Shown: positions 40,029-48,772, counted from the stretch's first letter. The stretch is 64,000 nucleotides of DNA from Pseudomonas sp. VD-NE ins (GCF_031882575.1 NZ_CP134772.1:3491001-3555000), one strand, 5' to 3'. The notes: generated by a model from the letters alone, not told the origin. Numbers and translations are program-made.

Positions 40029-40103
40029 TGGCAGGGGCGGCTGGATTCGAACCAACGCATGGCAGGATCAAAACCTGCTGCCTTACCGCTTGGCGACGCC
40101 CCT
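40029..40103 (-). tRNA. tRNA-Gln(TTG)
   Basis: Read on the minus strand, a complete cloverleaf: acceptor AGGGGCG pairing with CGCCCCT, D arm (GCCAAGCGGTAAGGC), anticodon arm GCAGG-TTTTGAT-CCTGC with anticodon TTG, T arm GGTTCGAATCC and CCA end. The CCA is encoded. It matches Pseudomonas tRNA-Gln. The 3' side abuts the terminator. Confidence 0.95.
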
Positions 40104-40422
40104 ACTGCTCTGTCCAGCTACTTCGTTAGGTTCGCTGTGAGAACGGGGCGCAATTTACCAAGGTTTTTTGGCTTTGGGAAGCGCGAAGTGAAATATTTTT
40201 TGTTTTAAAACAGCGACTTATTATTTTGGCCTGAATCAGGTCCAGGGTCAGTCGGTTTATCCGCTGTGTATCACACTGTGTACGAACCCCATCGCGACAC
40301 ATCGACTTTCGATAAAGCCGTTCTTCGACACAGGCCAGATACGTCTCCGCGCTCAAATGCATTCAAGGTTTCAAAGGTTCATTCAGACCCCTTGGCCAAA
40401 GGCTCGCAACGGAGACGTCACC
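40104..40422. other. intergenic, nothing recognised
   Basis: A gap of 319 bases between tRNA-Gln (minus) and the hydrolase gene (plus). It must hold both promoters. The ribosome site GGAG lies at 40411-40414. I see no gene, repeat or RNA structure worth naming. Confidence 0.5.
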
Positions 40423-41451
40423 ATGAAGATGGCACTGCACACCCGCAACACCGCATTCGGATTGTCGATTCTGGCTGTGTCGCTGTTCGGCGCTTTTGGC
40501 AGCGCTCAGGCGCAAACCGCTGAGCCTGCGACCGCCAGCTATTCCGCGCCCTCGCCCTTCGGCCCGCTCAAACATGTGAAGGCCGGCGTGCTCGACGTGG
40601 CCTACGCCGAAACCGGCCCTGCCGATGGCCCGGTAGTGATCCTGCTGCACGGCTGGCCCTACGACATTCACAGCTACGACGAAGTCGCGCCGTTGCTGGC
40701 CGCCAAGGGTTATCGGGTGTTGATGCCGTATGCGCGCGGTTATGGCGATACGCAGTTCCTCTCCAAGGACACCCTGCGCAATGGTCAACCGGCGGCGCTG
40801 GCCAGTGACGTCATCGACTTCATGGACGCGTTGAAGATCAAGCAAGCGGTACTCGGTGGTTATGACTGGGGCGCACGCTCGGCGGACATCGTTTCGGCGT
40901 TATGGCCAGAACGGGTGAAAGCGCTGGTGTCGGTCAGCGGTTATCTGATCGGCAATCAGGCCGCAGGGCAAAACCCGCTGCCGCCCAAGGCTGAGTTGCA
41001 GTGGTGGTACCAGTTCTACTTCGCGACTGACCGTGGCCGTGCCGGGTATGAGAAGAACACCCACGACTTCGCCAAATTGATCTGGCAAACCGCTTCACCG
41101 CAGTGGAAGTTTGATGACGCCACGTTCGATCGCAGCGCCAAGGCGCTGGAGAATCCCGATCACGTCGACATCACCGTGTTCAACTACCGCTGGCGTCTAG
41201 GCTTGGTCCAAGGCGAAGAGAAATACGCAGCGCTGGAACAGAAACTCGCCACCGCACCGTCGATCAGCGTGCCGACCATTACCCTTGAAGGCGACGCCAA
41301 CGGTGCGCCGCACCCGGCGCCGGAGGATTACGCCAAGCGCTTTACCGGCAAATATCAGTTCCGTTTGATCAATGGCGGGATTGGCCACAACTTGCCGCAG
41401 GAAGATCCGCAGGCGTTTGCCAAGGCTGTGATCGACGCCGATCACCTGTAG
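40423..41451 (+). CDS. secreted alpha/beta hydrolase, epoxide-hydrolase/dehalogenase type
   Basis: A 342-residue protein from ATG at 40423, with GGAGACG upstream. It has a signal peptide (residues 1-29, ending GSAQAQ). The hydrolase core has VILLHGWPYDIHSYDEVAP (oxyanion hole), nucleophile Asp in GGYDWGARSAD, and a His in GGIGHNLPQEDP. Asp (not Ser) as nucleophile puts it with epoxide hydrolases and haloalkane/haloacetate dehalogenases. The last 20 codons reappear at 44.95 kb as a remnant of a segmental duplication. Confidence 0.85.
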   Translation: MKMALHTRNTAFGLSILAVSLFGAFGSAQAQTAEPATASYSAPSPFGPLKHVKAGVLDVAYAETGPADGPVVILLHGWPYDIHSYDEVAPLLAAKGYRVLMPYARGYGDTQFLSKDTLRNGQPAALASDVIDFMDALKIKQAVLGGYDWGARSADIVSALWPERVKALVSVSGYLIGNQAAGQNPLPPKAELQWWYQFYFATDRGRAGYEKNTHDFAKLIWQTASPQWKFDDATFDRSAKALENPDHVDITVFNYRWRLGLVQGEEKYAALEQKLATAPSISVPTITLEGDANGAPHPAPEDYAKRFTGKYQFRLINGGIGHNLPQEDPQAFAKAVIDADHL

Positions 41452-41452
41452 A

Positions 41453-41489
41453 AACAAAAAAAGCAGTCAGCCGCAAAGGCTGACTGCTT
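41453..41489 (-). terminator. terminator, copy 1
   Basis: A 12-bp perfect stem (AAGCAGTCAGCC and complement) with a loop GCAAA. In the minus direction a run of T follows, so it ends the DUF6124 pair. The same hairpin is present at about 45,024-45,060 in the second copy. Confidence 0.8.
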
Positions 41490-41507
41490 GATCATTAACG
41501 TGAGCGA

Positions 41508-41864
41508 CTACTCGGTTGGCACAACAAGATCCAGCGCCTTATTGACTGCCAACTCCCCCAACATGACCACTTGCGCAATGCCCAGCAGGGTGTGGCGATT
41601 TGATCCCTCCAGTACGCTGGCAAAATTGCCGAGCATGACCGACGCGGACGCCAACGACCCGCAAGCATTGGTCAGCAACGACTCGGTGTCTGCTTGCGGG
41701 TTGGCCATGAACAGAGCGTTGGGCGTATAGGGTTCGGCCATGATCGCGGCAGGCAACAGGTAATGGTCGAGCGCACGTTCTGCCGCTTCGTGCAGTTTTC
41801 TTGAATTGGGCGATGCATACGGGGACACCAGGTCTGTGACCGGTGGTTCGGGTGGCTGAGACAT
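41508..41864 (-). CDS. DUF6124-like protein, copy A1
   Basis: 118 residues from MSQPPEPPVT; the longer upstream frame is rejected. The core SRKLHEAAERALDHYL and ADTESLLTNACGSLASASVMLGNFASVL..SNRHTLLGIAQVVMLGELAVNKAL fits the DUF6124 (earlier DUF3077) family of small Pseudomonas proteins. The sequence is identical at protein level to the copy at 45080, although the DNA differs at many silent sites. The role of the family is unknown. Confidence 0.75.
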   Translation of the reverse strand: MSQPPEPPVTDLVSPYASPNSRKLHEAAERALDHYLLPAAIMAEPYTPNALFMANPQADTESLLTNACGSLASASVMLGNFASVLEGSNRHTLLGIAQVVMLGELAVNKALDLVVPTE

Positions 41865-41984
41865 CTGCTGAAACTCCAGACAAGAACCGTTTTGCGGTTC
41901 TTTGATAGAAGGCGTGAAGCGCCGCGATTGCGGACGCTTCCGTGCAAATGAGGGGGCACGCCCCCTCACCCATCTGCATCGCGA

Positions 41985-42350
41985 CTAGTGCGGCAAGCGC
42001 TGGTTATCCAGAACTCGGCCTACCACCAGTTCACTGAGCATGATCACCTGTTGCAGGATCAGCATCTTTTTGCGTTGTGAAGGATCGATCGAATCGGCGA
42101 GATCTCGGGCCATGTCACTGGCTGAGGACAAGGTTTCAGTGGCTTCGACGAGCAGGGTTTCGTTATCCACCGTGGGGTCGATCAGGTAGATCTTGCCGGT
42201 CTTGCGGGAGGGTATTGAAGTCTTCAGCGCTGAGGGATTGAGGTAGAAGTTGATCGCGCGGTCGGTGGCCTCTTTGATGTTTTGAGGTTCGAGCGCGGCG
42301 TCGTAGGGGATTGGATCGGTTTCTGGCGGGTTTGGCGTAATTTTGAACAT
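41985..42350 (-). CDS. DUF6124-like protein, copy B1
   Basis: 121 residues from MFKITPNPPE, a DUF6124-type paralogue of the gene that follows it (shared IKEATDRAINFYLN / LLVEATETLSSASDMARDLADSIDPSQRKKMLILQQVIMLSELVVGRVLDN). It lies behind a 200-base conserved leader. Nearly identical to the copy at 45557. Expression of both genes may depend on the leader RNA. Confidence 0.75.
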   Translation of the reverse strand: MFKITPNPPETDPIPYDAALEPQNIKEATDRAINFYLNPSALKTSIPSRKTGKIYLIDPTVDNETLLVEATETLSSASDMARDLADSIDPSQRKKMLILQQVIMLSELVVGRVLDNQRLPH

Positions 42351-42393
42351 GAAGGACTCTTTGTCTTGAAAGTATTGAAGAGCCGTCACTTTC

Positions 42394-42592
42394 GCTACCA
42401 AACGAAGGGTGGCGGCCACACGTGGGTTGGTAGACCGGTCAAGACAGAGTAAACCCCGGCGCCCCCGAAAGGGCCCCACGCATGGCCACCATATAAAACC
42501 GAGTCCCAAAAAAGAGACCGCATAAGGTGATGCAATACGGGCTGTCAAGAAACGGGCTACCAAACCCGATCACTGTTTTGCAGTGACAGGGA
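42394..42592 (-). ncRNA. structured leader RNA of the DUF6124 pair, copy 1
   Basis: About 200 bases upstream of the DUF6124 genes, conserved with 45965-46154. Read on the minus strand it contains hairpins: TCACTG/CAGTGA, CGGGTTTGGTAGCCCG, GTCTC/GGGAC and a GC-rich stem near the GGCCACC block. Between the two copies, several substitutions keep the pairing (see findings). A regulatory leader, such as a riboswitch-like or protein-bound element, is inferred. Confidence 0.5.
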
Positions 42593-42890
42593 AACGATAC
42601 AGCCCGCCTCAAGGCGCGTAAGCCGGCGGATTCTGGCGTACGCGTAGGCAACGGCGCAAGGTGTTGTAGCCGCTATGGCGTAACAGTGCGTGTAAGTTAA
42701 ACGTGTGTGCGGAGTGATGTTTAAGTGCAGCGGCAATCGTGAATGCTTCATCCACTATTTGATCAAGCGGCTGCTAGTTTGGCGATTGGCTAGGCATGGT
42801 GGTACAGCTAATTCCCCGCATCAGGATCGTAGCGAGTTAGCACAAAAAAAGGACGACTCTTGACGGCCCGCCCCTTACTTACTTGTGTCA

Positions 42891-43559
42891 CTACGCGTAC
42901 CGTCCGTGAAACTGCGAGTGACCATCACGGAGCTGGTCAAGATACAGAGAGAGGGCAACCTTGCGATTCGTATAGTCTTTGCCCTGACCGAGTAATAAGA
43001 CATCCCGATTCTCCAGCAAGGTAATCAACTGAAGCTCAGATATAGTCAGTTGGCTCCGTTCACGCCCTTGGAATACGCCCGTCAGAATCTCATTGATGAG
43101 CCTTGCTTCATTCATGTAATGGTAAGGTTTGGTCTCCTTCCCGATCACCTGATGAGTGATCACCAAAGCCTCACATAGGCTACGGTAACTCATCGCAGCT
43201 TGGCGCCGCGCGGCCTCCATGGCTATAACGTCCTTCGATACCAGCGCCTCCATTTGGTCCTCAAACCATATCTCGAAATCGATCGACAGCCAGCGAGCAA
43301 ATTTACCGGCGAGTTTGGGATGCAGCCAGAGCCCCCGAACCTTCTCGTTGCCGTACCGAGTAACTACCAGCGACTCCAAGATCAAATCTTTCTTTCTAGC
43401 CAACCCTTCAATGTACTGCTGGGTCAAATCCAATCCAAGCCATTCACTAGGGTCTTTGTGGAAGCACGCACCCGCATGCGAGGCATTTATCCACCCCTCA
43501 ACATCGAAGCTGATCAAGCGATCTGCATATTCATGCGTAACGATTTTGCGCGTCTTCAT
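42891..43559 (-). CDS. KilA-N domain protein
   Basis: A 222-residue protein from MKTRKIVTHE, set by GGAGG upstream. The start RKIVTHEYADRLISFDVEGWINASHAGACFHKDPSEWL and the following GLARKKDLILESLVVTRYGNEKVRGLWLHPKLAGKFARWLSIDFEIWFEDQME form the KilA-N/BRO fold, common in phage and mobile-element DNA-binding proteins. The C-terminal third is a separate helical domain. It lies in a cassette between two direct repeats. Confidence 0.85.
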   Translation of the reverse strand: MKTRKIVTHEYADRLISFDVEGWINASHAGACFHKDPSEWLGLDLTQQYIEGLARKKDLILESLVVTRYGNEKVRGLWLHPKLAGKFARWLSIDFEIWFEDQMEALVSKDVIAMEAARRQAAMSYRSLCEALVITHQVIGKETKPYHYMNEARLINEILTGVFQGRERSQLTISELQLITLLENRDVLLLGQGKDYTNRKVALSLYLDQLRDGHSQFHGRYA

Positions 43560-43735
43560 GCAGAACCTCCTGGCAGCACTTGAGCAGGATTTAATCCATT
43601 TCCGAACAGCCGCGCCCCAGCAATTGCCGCGATGGTTGCTACATGGGTGAAGATGCACTGGTGGTTCAGGGCCAACGGGCACTGAAGTTTTTCCAGCGCA
43701 AAGCTATGAGGGAAAAGCAAGAAAGGATTGGTCAT
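43556..43735 (-). CDS. small hydrophobic protein upstream of KilA-N
   Basis: 59 residues from MTNPFLLFPH, with GGAGG upstream, ending in an overlap with the KilA-N start. It is hydrophobic with two cysteines and a HVATIAAIAGARLF helix. It is probably co-transcribed with the KilA-N gene. The family is unknown. Confidence 0.5.
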   Translation of the reverse strand: MTNPFLLFPHSFALEKLQCPLALNHQCIFTHVATIAAIAGARLFGNGLNPAQVLPGGSA

Positions 43736-43853
43736 CGTCAGCGTCCTCCTCGACGTCTGAATGTGATTGACGATGAGAATGCTGGCATGGTTATCCAACG
43801 CTTAAAATTGTCGGACGGGGCCAGAAAACTACGTATCCGGCCGGTTGTGCAGA

Positions 43854-44813
43854 TTATTTATTTGGGTCGGACTTCGAAGGCCTGCCCCCGCGCTTTGCTG
43901 AGGCTGGCGCTGCGTCCTTAGATAACCATCTTCCCAATGAAATGTTTGTCTCTGGCAAATGCGCAGCATATTTAGGATCTATGGAGTCGCGGACTATCTG
44001 AGCCATTTTCCCGGTCCGGCAATCGGCAAGATCCGGGCTGGCCCACAAGCTCTTTCCAATTTTGGCCACTTCAGCCCTGGCTTCACGAATAGCAGCGTTA
44101 CGCTGTTCAACATTCGAGGGAGGGCGTGCAGCCTGGTTAATTGGCGGTATCTGCCTCGACGGCGCCCCCTGTACCCTTGCCTTGCGAAGCTGGTCATTTT
44201 CAAGAGTCAGCATTCTAATCGTCCTTGCGAGAGCTGCGTTCAGCTCATTCGTCTGGGACTTTTCCTCCCTTAGAATGACCAACTGAGCTTGAAAGGTTTC
44301 GATTTCCCGATCTCGCAAATCGGCGCCTGGAAGAACAAGATTCCTCTCGATTTGAATTTTGAGGCGCCGCAGTTCAGCGCGAGCAGATTCGGGCGTTTGA
44401 TCTTCAAGCTGGGGATAGAGAGATGTAACGCTGCCATTTTGGGTTCCAGAGGAACGCAGGGCGATGGCTTGTGCAACGCCAGGCAAAATTACCATTTGCT
44501 CGTTCTGAGCGAGCAACCAACTGCGGTTGATAAAGACGTGCTCGGAGTGGACGACACCTGCGTCTGTCTCGATGAGCACCGAGGCATGCTTGGTAACGGC
44601 AAGATCAAGATAGGCGCTCAACTGAGCATAGGTAATGGCGAAGCCTGGAATAGGCTTACCGTAGGCGCGGGAAATAACAAGCTCGGTGGAAATGTAATCC
44701 GAAGGCCGATATGCCTTCACTGCAGTGGCAATAGCACTGAGAGCCGCTGGAGCTGTTCGCCTTAGTGCACCGATTGAGAATTCTAGAGAAATGAAGTCAT
44801 CATTTGAAAGCAT
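43854..44813 (-). CDS. coiled-coil protein in KilA-N cassette
   Basis: 319 residues from MLSNDDFISL. The N-terminal domain (residues 1-125) is folded and ends HVFINRSWLLAQNEQ. Residues 150-215 form a coiled coil (RAELRRLKIQIERNLVLPGADLRDREIETFQAQLVILREEKSQTNELN). The C-terminus (GKMAQIVRDSIDPKYAAHLPETNISLGRWLSKDA, then a basic GGRPSKSDPNK end) suggests DNA contact. It resembles plasmid or phage accessory proteins with an N-terminal domain plus a coil, such as KfrA-like proteins, but I cannot assign it. Confidence 0.6.
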   Translation of the reverse strand: MLSNDDFISLEFSIGALRRTAPAALSAIATAVKAYRPSDYISTELVISRAYGKPIPGFAITYAQLSAYLDLAVTKHASVLIETDAGVVHSEHVFINRSWLLAQNEQMVILPGVAQAIALRSSGTQNGSVTSLYPQLEDQTPESARAELRRLKIQIERNLVLPGADLRDREIETFQAQLVILREEKSQTNELNAALARTIRMLTLENDQLRKARVQGAPSRQIPPINQAARPPSNVEQRNAAIREARAEVAKIGKSLWASPDLADCRTGKMAQIVRDSIDPKYAAHLPETNISLGRWLSKDAAPASAKRGGRPSKSDPNK

Positions 44814-44949
44814 CAGCTTACCCCAAGTGCCCCACATAGATATTCGGGTCTAAGAGGTGGTGCATTGGCTTAGACCATGAACTGTATGCATATCCATAAA
44901 CAATACTAGCAGTGCCGGCACAGGCGATACCAGTGACTCGATAAGCGGC

Positions 44950-45022
44950 GGGATTGGGCACAACTACCGCAGGAAGATCCGCAGGCGTTTGCCAAGGCTG
45001 TGATCGACGCCGATCACCTGTA
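44950..45022 (+). pseudogene. 3' remnant of the alpha/beta hydrolase gene
   Basis: The bases repeat the last 20 codons of the hydrolase at 40423-41451 (PQEDPQAFAKAVIDADHL and stop) with a few changes at the left edge. It marks the left border of the duplicated segment. It is not translated as a gene. Confidence 0.85.
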
Positions 45023-45079
45023 GAAACAAAAAAAGCAGTCAGCCGCAAAGGCTGACTGCTTGATCATTAACGTGTGCGA

Positions 45080-45436
45080 TTACTCGGTTGGCACAACAAG
45101 ATCCAACGCCTTGTTCACCGCCAACTCTCCCAACATGACCACTTGCGCAATACCCAGAAGCGTATGGCGATTTGATCCCTCCAGTACGCTGGCAAAATTG
45201 CCGAGCATGACCGACGCGGACGCCAACGACCCGCAAGCATTGGTCAGCAACGACTCGGTGTCTGCTTGCGGGTTGGCCATGAACAGAGCGTTGGGCGTAT
45301 AGGGTTCGGCCATGATCGCGGCAGGCAACAGGTAATGGTCGAGCGCACGTTCTGCCGCTTCGTGCAGTTTTCTTGAATTGGGCGATGCGTACGGGGACAC
45401 CAGGTCGGTGACCGGTGGTTCGGGTGGCTGAGACAT
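45080..45436 (-). CDS. DUF6124-like protein, copy A2
   Basis: 118 residues, identical in protein sequence to the gene at 41508, with silent differences near its 3' end. It lies in the second duplicated segment and has the same ribosome-site context and terminator. Function unknown. Confidence 0.75.
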   Translation of the reverse strand: MSQPPEPPVTDLVSPYASPNSRKLHEAAERALDHYLLPAAIMAEPYTPNALFMANPQADTESLLTNACGSLASASVMLGNFASVLEGSNRHTLLGIAQVVMLGELAVNKALDLVVPTE

Positions 45437-45556
45437 CAGCTGAAACTCCAGACAAGAACCGTTTACGGTTCTTTAATAGAAGGCGTGAAGCGCCGCGTTC
45501 GCGGACGCTTCTGTGCAAATGAGGGGGGCACGCCCCCTCACCTATCTGCACCGCGA

Positions 45557-45922
45557 CTAGTGCGGCAAGCGCTGGTTATCCAGAACTCGACCGACCACCA
45601 GCTCACTGAGCATGATCACCTGTTGCAGGATCAGCATCTTTTTGCGCTGTGAAGGGTCAATCGAATCGGCGAGTTCCCGGGCCATGTCAGTGGCGGAGGA
45701 CAAGGTTTCAGTGGCTTCGACGAGCAGGGTTTCGTTATCCACCGTGGGGTCGATCAGGTAGATCTTGCCGGTCTTGCGGGTGGGTACTGAGGTCTTCAGC
45801 GCCGAGGGATTGAGGTAGAAGTTGATCGCGCGGTCGGTGGCCTCTTTGATGTTTTGAGGTTCGAGCGCGGCGTCGTAGGGGATCGGATCGGTTTCTGGCG
45901 GGTTTGGCGTAATTTTGAACAT
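45557..45922 (-). CDS. DUF6124-like protein, copy B2
   Basis: 121 residues from MFKITPNPPE, differing from copy B1 at only a few positions (for example SVPTRKTG against SIPSRKTG, and ATDMARELAD against ASDMARDLAD). It follows a second copy of the structured leader. Function unknown. Confidence 0.75.
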   Translation of the reverse strand: MFKITPNPPETDPIPYDAALEPQNIKEATDRAINFYLNPSALKTSVPTRKTGKIYLIDPTVDNETLLVEATETLSSATDMARELADSIDPSQRKKMLILQQVIMLSELVVGRVLDNQRLPH

Positions 45923-45964
45923 AGATGACACTCGCTTAGCAAAAAATAAGGAGCCATCACTCAC

Positions 45965-46154
45965 GCTACCAAACGAGGTGGTGACCATTGCGCAGGTTGG
46001 TAGACCGGTCTAAGCGAGTAAACCCCGGCGCTCCCGAAGGAGCCCCACGCATGGCCACCATATAAAACCGAGCCTCGAAAAGAGACTGCATATAGCGGCG
46101 CATTACGCTTAGAAAACGGGCTACCAAACCCGATCACTGTTTTGCAGTGACAGG
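45965..46154 (-). ncRNA. structured leader RNA of the DUF6124 pair, copy 2
   Basis: Second copy of the leader at 42394-42592, with the same hairpins and compensatory changes in the GC-rich stem. It is followed upstream by a further shared stretch to about 46,272, where the similarity ends. Confidence 0.5.
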
Positions 46155-46291
46155 GAAACGATACAGCCCGCCTCAAGGCGCGTAAGCCGGCGGATTCTGG
46201 CGTACGCGTAGGCAACGGCGCAAGGTGTTGTAGCCGTTATGGCGTAACAGTGCGTGTAAGTTAAACGTGTGTGGGTGATGGTGTTTAAGAG

Positions 46292-46630
46292 CCCCTCACC
46301 CTAGCCCTCTCCCCGAGGGAGAGGGGACTGACCGTGGTGTTTGGGAGAGGTACGCCGACGTGGGATACCGAGGTGAACTCTAGTGAGGAAGCGGTTGGTG
46401 CCGCCGACAAAGCCCCTCACCCTAGCCCTCTCCCAGAGGTAGAGGGGACCGACCGTGGTGTTTGGAAGAGGTACGCCGACGTGGGATATCGCATCGAACT
46501 CTGTTGAGAAGCGGTTGGTGCCTCCTGCAAATTCCCTCATCCTAGCCCTCTCCCAGAGGGAGAGGGAACTGACCGGGGTGTTTGGGGGAGGTACGCAGAC
46601 GTGGGATTTCGAGGTGAATTCAGGTGGGTG
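46292..46630. repeat. tandem array, about 121 bp x 2.8
   Basis: Units begin at 46292, 46413 and about 46533 with CCCCTCACCCTAGCCCTCTCC and run through AGAGGGG, GTACGCCGACGTGGGAT and GCGGTTGGTGCC. The first 30 bases of each unit form a hairpin (CCCTCTCC / GGAGAGGG). No gene is encoded. This is a minisatellite-like array of a Pseudomonas extragenic repeat. Confidence 0.85.
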
Positions 46631-46640
46631 ACGGCTTGGG

Positions 46641-47666
46641 TTATTTGACCAGCCGTTTTTCTTTGGAAGGTCTGTAGCCGAAATATGAGCTGTAGCATTT
46701 GCTGAAATGGCTTGGGGAAACGAACCCGCAAGCGACCAGCACTTCCACTTGGGAAAGCTCAGTGTGCTGCAGCAAACGCCGCGCTTCGGTGATGCGCAAC
46801 TCCAGATAATAACGCTGCGGCGTGGTGCCCAGTTGCTCTTTGAACAAGCGCTCCAACTGCCGACGGGATCGGCCGGCGTACACCGCCAGTTGCTCCAGTT
46901 CCAGCGGTTCCTCTAGGTTGGCATCCATCAGCTTCACCACTTCACGCAACGGCGCACTGACGCAGATGTTTTCATCCGGTTTGATTCGCCGGTAGCGCGA
47001 CTCCTCAAAAGCCAGAATATCTTCGATGCCCTCGACCAAGGCTTTGCCGTGCAAACCCTTGATCCAGTCCAGCGCCATATGAAACGCCCCGGACGGACTC
47101 GACGCCGTGAGCCGGTCACGATCAATCACGTAGGGTTCACTGCTGACGTGGGTGGCTTTGGCGATCTCGGTCAGCGCCGGGCGGTGCTCCGGGTGGATTG
47201 CGCAGCGGTAGCCATCGAGCAGCCCGGCGCGCCCGAGAAACCACGAGCCATTCCATAACCCGGCGAGCGAGATGCCGCGCTCCGCTGCCGATCTGAGCAA
47301 GCCGATGAACTCATCACTCGCTCGCAGTTCGGTGCGATAACCACCACACACCACCAGCAAATCCAATTTCGCCAGCGCGGCTGAATCAAGACGTGCGTCA
47401 GGGCGGATGACCAGCCCCAAATCACTGACGACTTCGCCGTCACCCAAACCAAACGTGCGCGAGGAAAACAACCCCGGACGCAACAGGTTGGTGGTGACAA
47501 CGGTGTCAAGCGCTTGAGTAAACGCCGGTAGCGAAAAGTGTTCGAGCAGCAGAAAACCGGTGCGGGTCAGGCGCGTGTCATCCGCGCCTTGCTCATTCAG
47601 ATAGCGGAGGTTTTTCCCCTTCATGCCTCCGCTGAATTGGCGTCGTTCGATCAAGTTCGGGTCCAT
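46641..47666 (-). CDS. GlxA-family transcriptional regulator (DJ-1/PfpI + AraC)
   Basis: A 341-residue protein: residues 35-200 are a DJ-1/PfpI-like ligand domain (FLLLEHFSLPAFTQALD, LDLLVVCGGYRT, GISLAGLWNGSWFLGRAGLLDGY), and residues 240-335 an AraC-type double HTH (SRRQLERLFKEQLGTTPQRYYLELRITEARRLLQHTELSQVEVLVACGFVSPSHFSKCYSSYFGYRPS). It fits the CdhR/ArgR-like group that controls amine or amino-acid catabolism. The start could also be Met15. Confidence 0.85.
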   Translation of the reverse strand: MDPNLIERRQFSGGMKGKNLRYLNEQGADDTRLTRTGFLLLEHFSLPAFTQALDTVVTTNLLRPGLFSSRTFGLGDGEVVSDLGLVIRPDARLDSAALAKLDLLVVCGGYRTELRASDEFIGLLRSAAERGISLAGLWNGSWFLGRAGLLDGYRCAIHPEHRPALTEIAKATHVSSEPYVIDRDRLTASSPSGAFHMALDWIKGLHGKALVEGIEDILAFEESRYRRIKPDENICVSAPLREVVKLMDANLEEPLELEQLAVYAGRSRRQLERLFKEQLGTTPQRYYLELRITEARRLLQHTELSQVEVLVACGFVSPSHFSKCYSSYFGYRPSKEKRLVK

Positions 47667-47712
47667 CGGTCATGTTGTTGTGCGCCGATAGTTGGCTTGA
47701 TCCGCGCCAGAG

Positions 47713-48657
47713 TCAATCACCTGTCGTTGATCGCAACCCCAGCCGATCAATCACCGGGTCATGCTGCGCCATGACCTCGACAATCCAGTCGATGAACACC
47801 CGCAGCTTGAGACTCACATGCCGGTTCGGTGGATACGCGACATAGAGCGGCATCGGCTCAAGTTTCCAGTCCGCGAACAGCGGCACCAGTTCGCCGCGTG
47901 CCTCGTGTTCGGCAGACATGTACTTGGGTAGCCACAGCACACCCATACCCGCTAAACCGGCCGCGAGGTAGGCATTACCATCATCGACCGCGAGCACGTG
48001 GCGCCCTTTGATTTGCAGGTTTTCACTGGCGTTGTGCAAGGCATACGGCACCGGTTTGCCGGTGCGCGCCCAGAGGAAACCGACCACGCGATGGTGGCTG
48101 TCTTCCAGCTCCCGTGGATGCGCAGGCGTGCCCGCGCGTGCCAGGTATTGCGGTGCGGCGAATACGCCCAGTTGAAGATCGGCGACCTTGCGCGCCATCA
48201 GCGACAGGTCCATGAGTTCACCGCCGCGCACCACGCAATCAACGTTCTCGTCGATGATGTCGACGATGCGGTCGCTGACGCCCATGTCGATCTGGATATC
48301 CGGATAACGCGCGTGAAACTCAGGCAGGGCCGGCACCAGAATCAGCCGTGCCAGCGGACTTGGTACGTCCACACGCAGCCGGCCCTTGGGCAAAGCCGCC
48401 GCGCCGGGCAGGCTGGTTTCGGCGTCATCCATATCCGCGAGTAACTTGATCACTCGCTCGTAATAAACCGCGCCGTCGGCGGTGACGTTGACCTTGCGCG
48501 TGGTGCGATTGAGCAGCTTGACCCGCAGCCGCGCCTCCAATTGCTGAACCAGTTGGGTCACGGTGGTCTTGCTCATATGCAAGGTTTCCGCCGCTTTGGT
48601 GAAACTCCCCGCCTCGACCACCCGGGCAAAGGCCTGCATTGCGTCAAAACGGTCCAA
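47713..48657 (-). CDS. LysR-family regulator
   Basis: A 314-residue LysR regulator with the HTH MDRFDAMQAFARVVEAGSFTKAAETLHMSKTTVTQLVQQLEARLRVKLLNRTTRKVNVTADG, typical of the DsdC/AaeR-type cluster, and a standard effector domain. It is divergent from the RidA gene at 48773 with 115 bases between them, so it probably controls that gene. Confidence 0.85.
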   Translation of the reverse strand: MDRFDAMQAFARVVEAGSFTKAAETLHMSKTTVTQLVQQLEARLRVKLLNRTTRKVNVTADGAVYYERVIKLLADMDDAETSLPGAAALPKGRLRVDVPSPLARLILVPALPEFHARYPDIQIDMGVSDRIVDIIDENVDCVVRGGELMDLSLMARKVADLQLGVFAAPQYLARAGTPAHPRELEDSHHRVVGFLWARTGKPVPYALHNASENLQIKGRHVLAVDDGNAYLAAGLAGMGVLWLPKYMSAEHEARGELVPLFADWKLEPMPLYVAYPPNRHVSLKLRVFIDWIVEVMAQHDPVIDRLGLRSTTGD

Positions 48658-48772
48658 GGTGCGCCCTCGATTGTTTGGATTTCACAAACAGTGAACGCCA
48701 AGCTTGCGCGTTTATCGGTCGGGTGCAAATACCTACAGTGGCTCCATCAACTCAAATGAAGGAGACACCCCC

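Larger units (their letters stand above)
41374..42712. repeat. large direct repeat, copy 1
   Basis: Segment comprising the hydrolase 3' end, terminator, DUF6124 pair and leader. Its second copy is 44950-46272. The KilA-N cassette lies between the copies. Differences are scattered, with long identical stretches, so gene conversion is likely. Confidence 0.85.
44950..46272. repeat. large direct repeat, copy 2
   Basis: Second copy of the segment at 41374-42712. The left edge cuts the hydrolase gene; the right edge ends shortly before a 121-bp tandem array. Homologous recombination between the copies would delete about 3.6 kb including the KilA-N genes. Confidence 0.85.

Noticed and set aside
37878..40055. 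725-codon open frame antisense to rlhA
   Set aside because: A GC-rich shadow of a strongly supported gene; the composition is that of an antisense frame and no domain is visible.
46292..46630. CRISPR array
   Set aside because: The units are directly adjacent with no distinct spacers, the unit is about 121 bases, and no cas genes are near. The 111-bp array at 55.6 kb is rejected for the same reasons.
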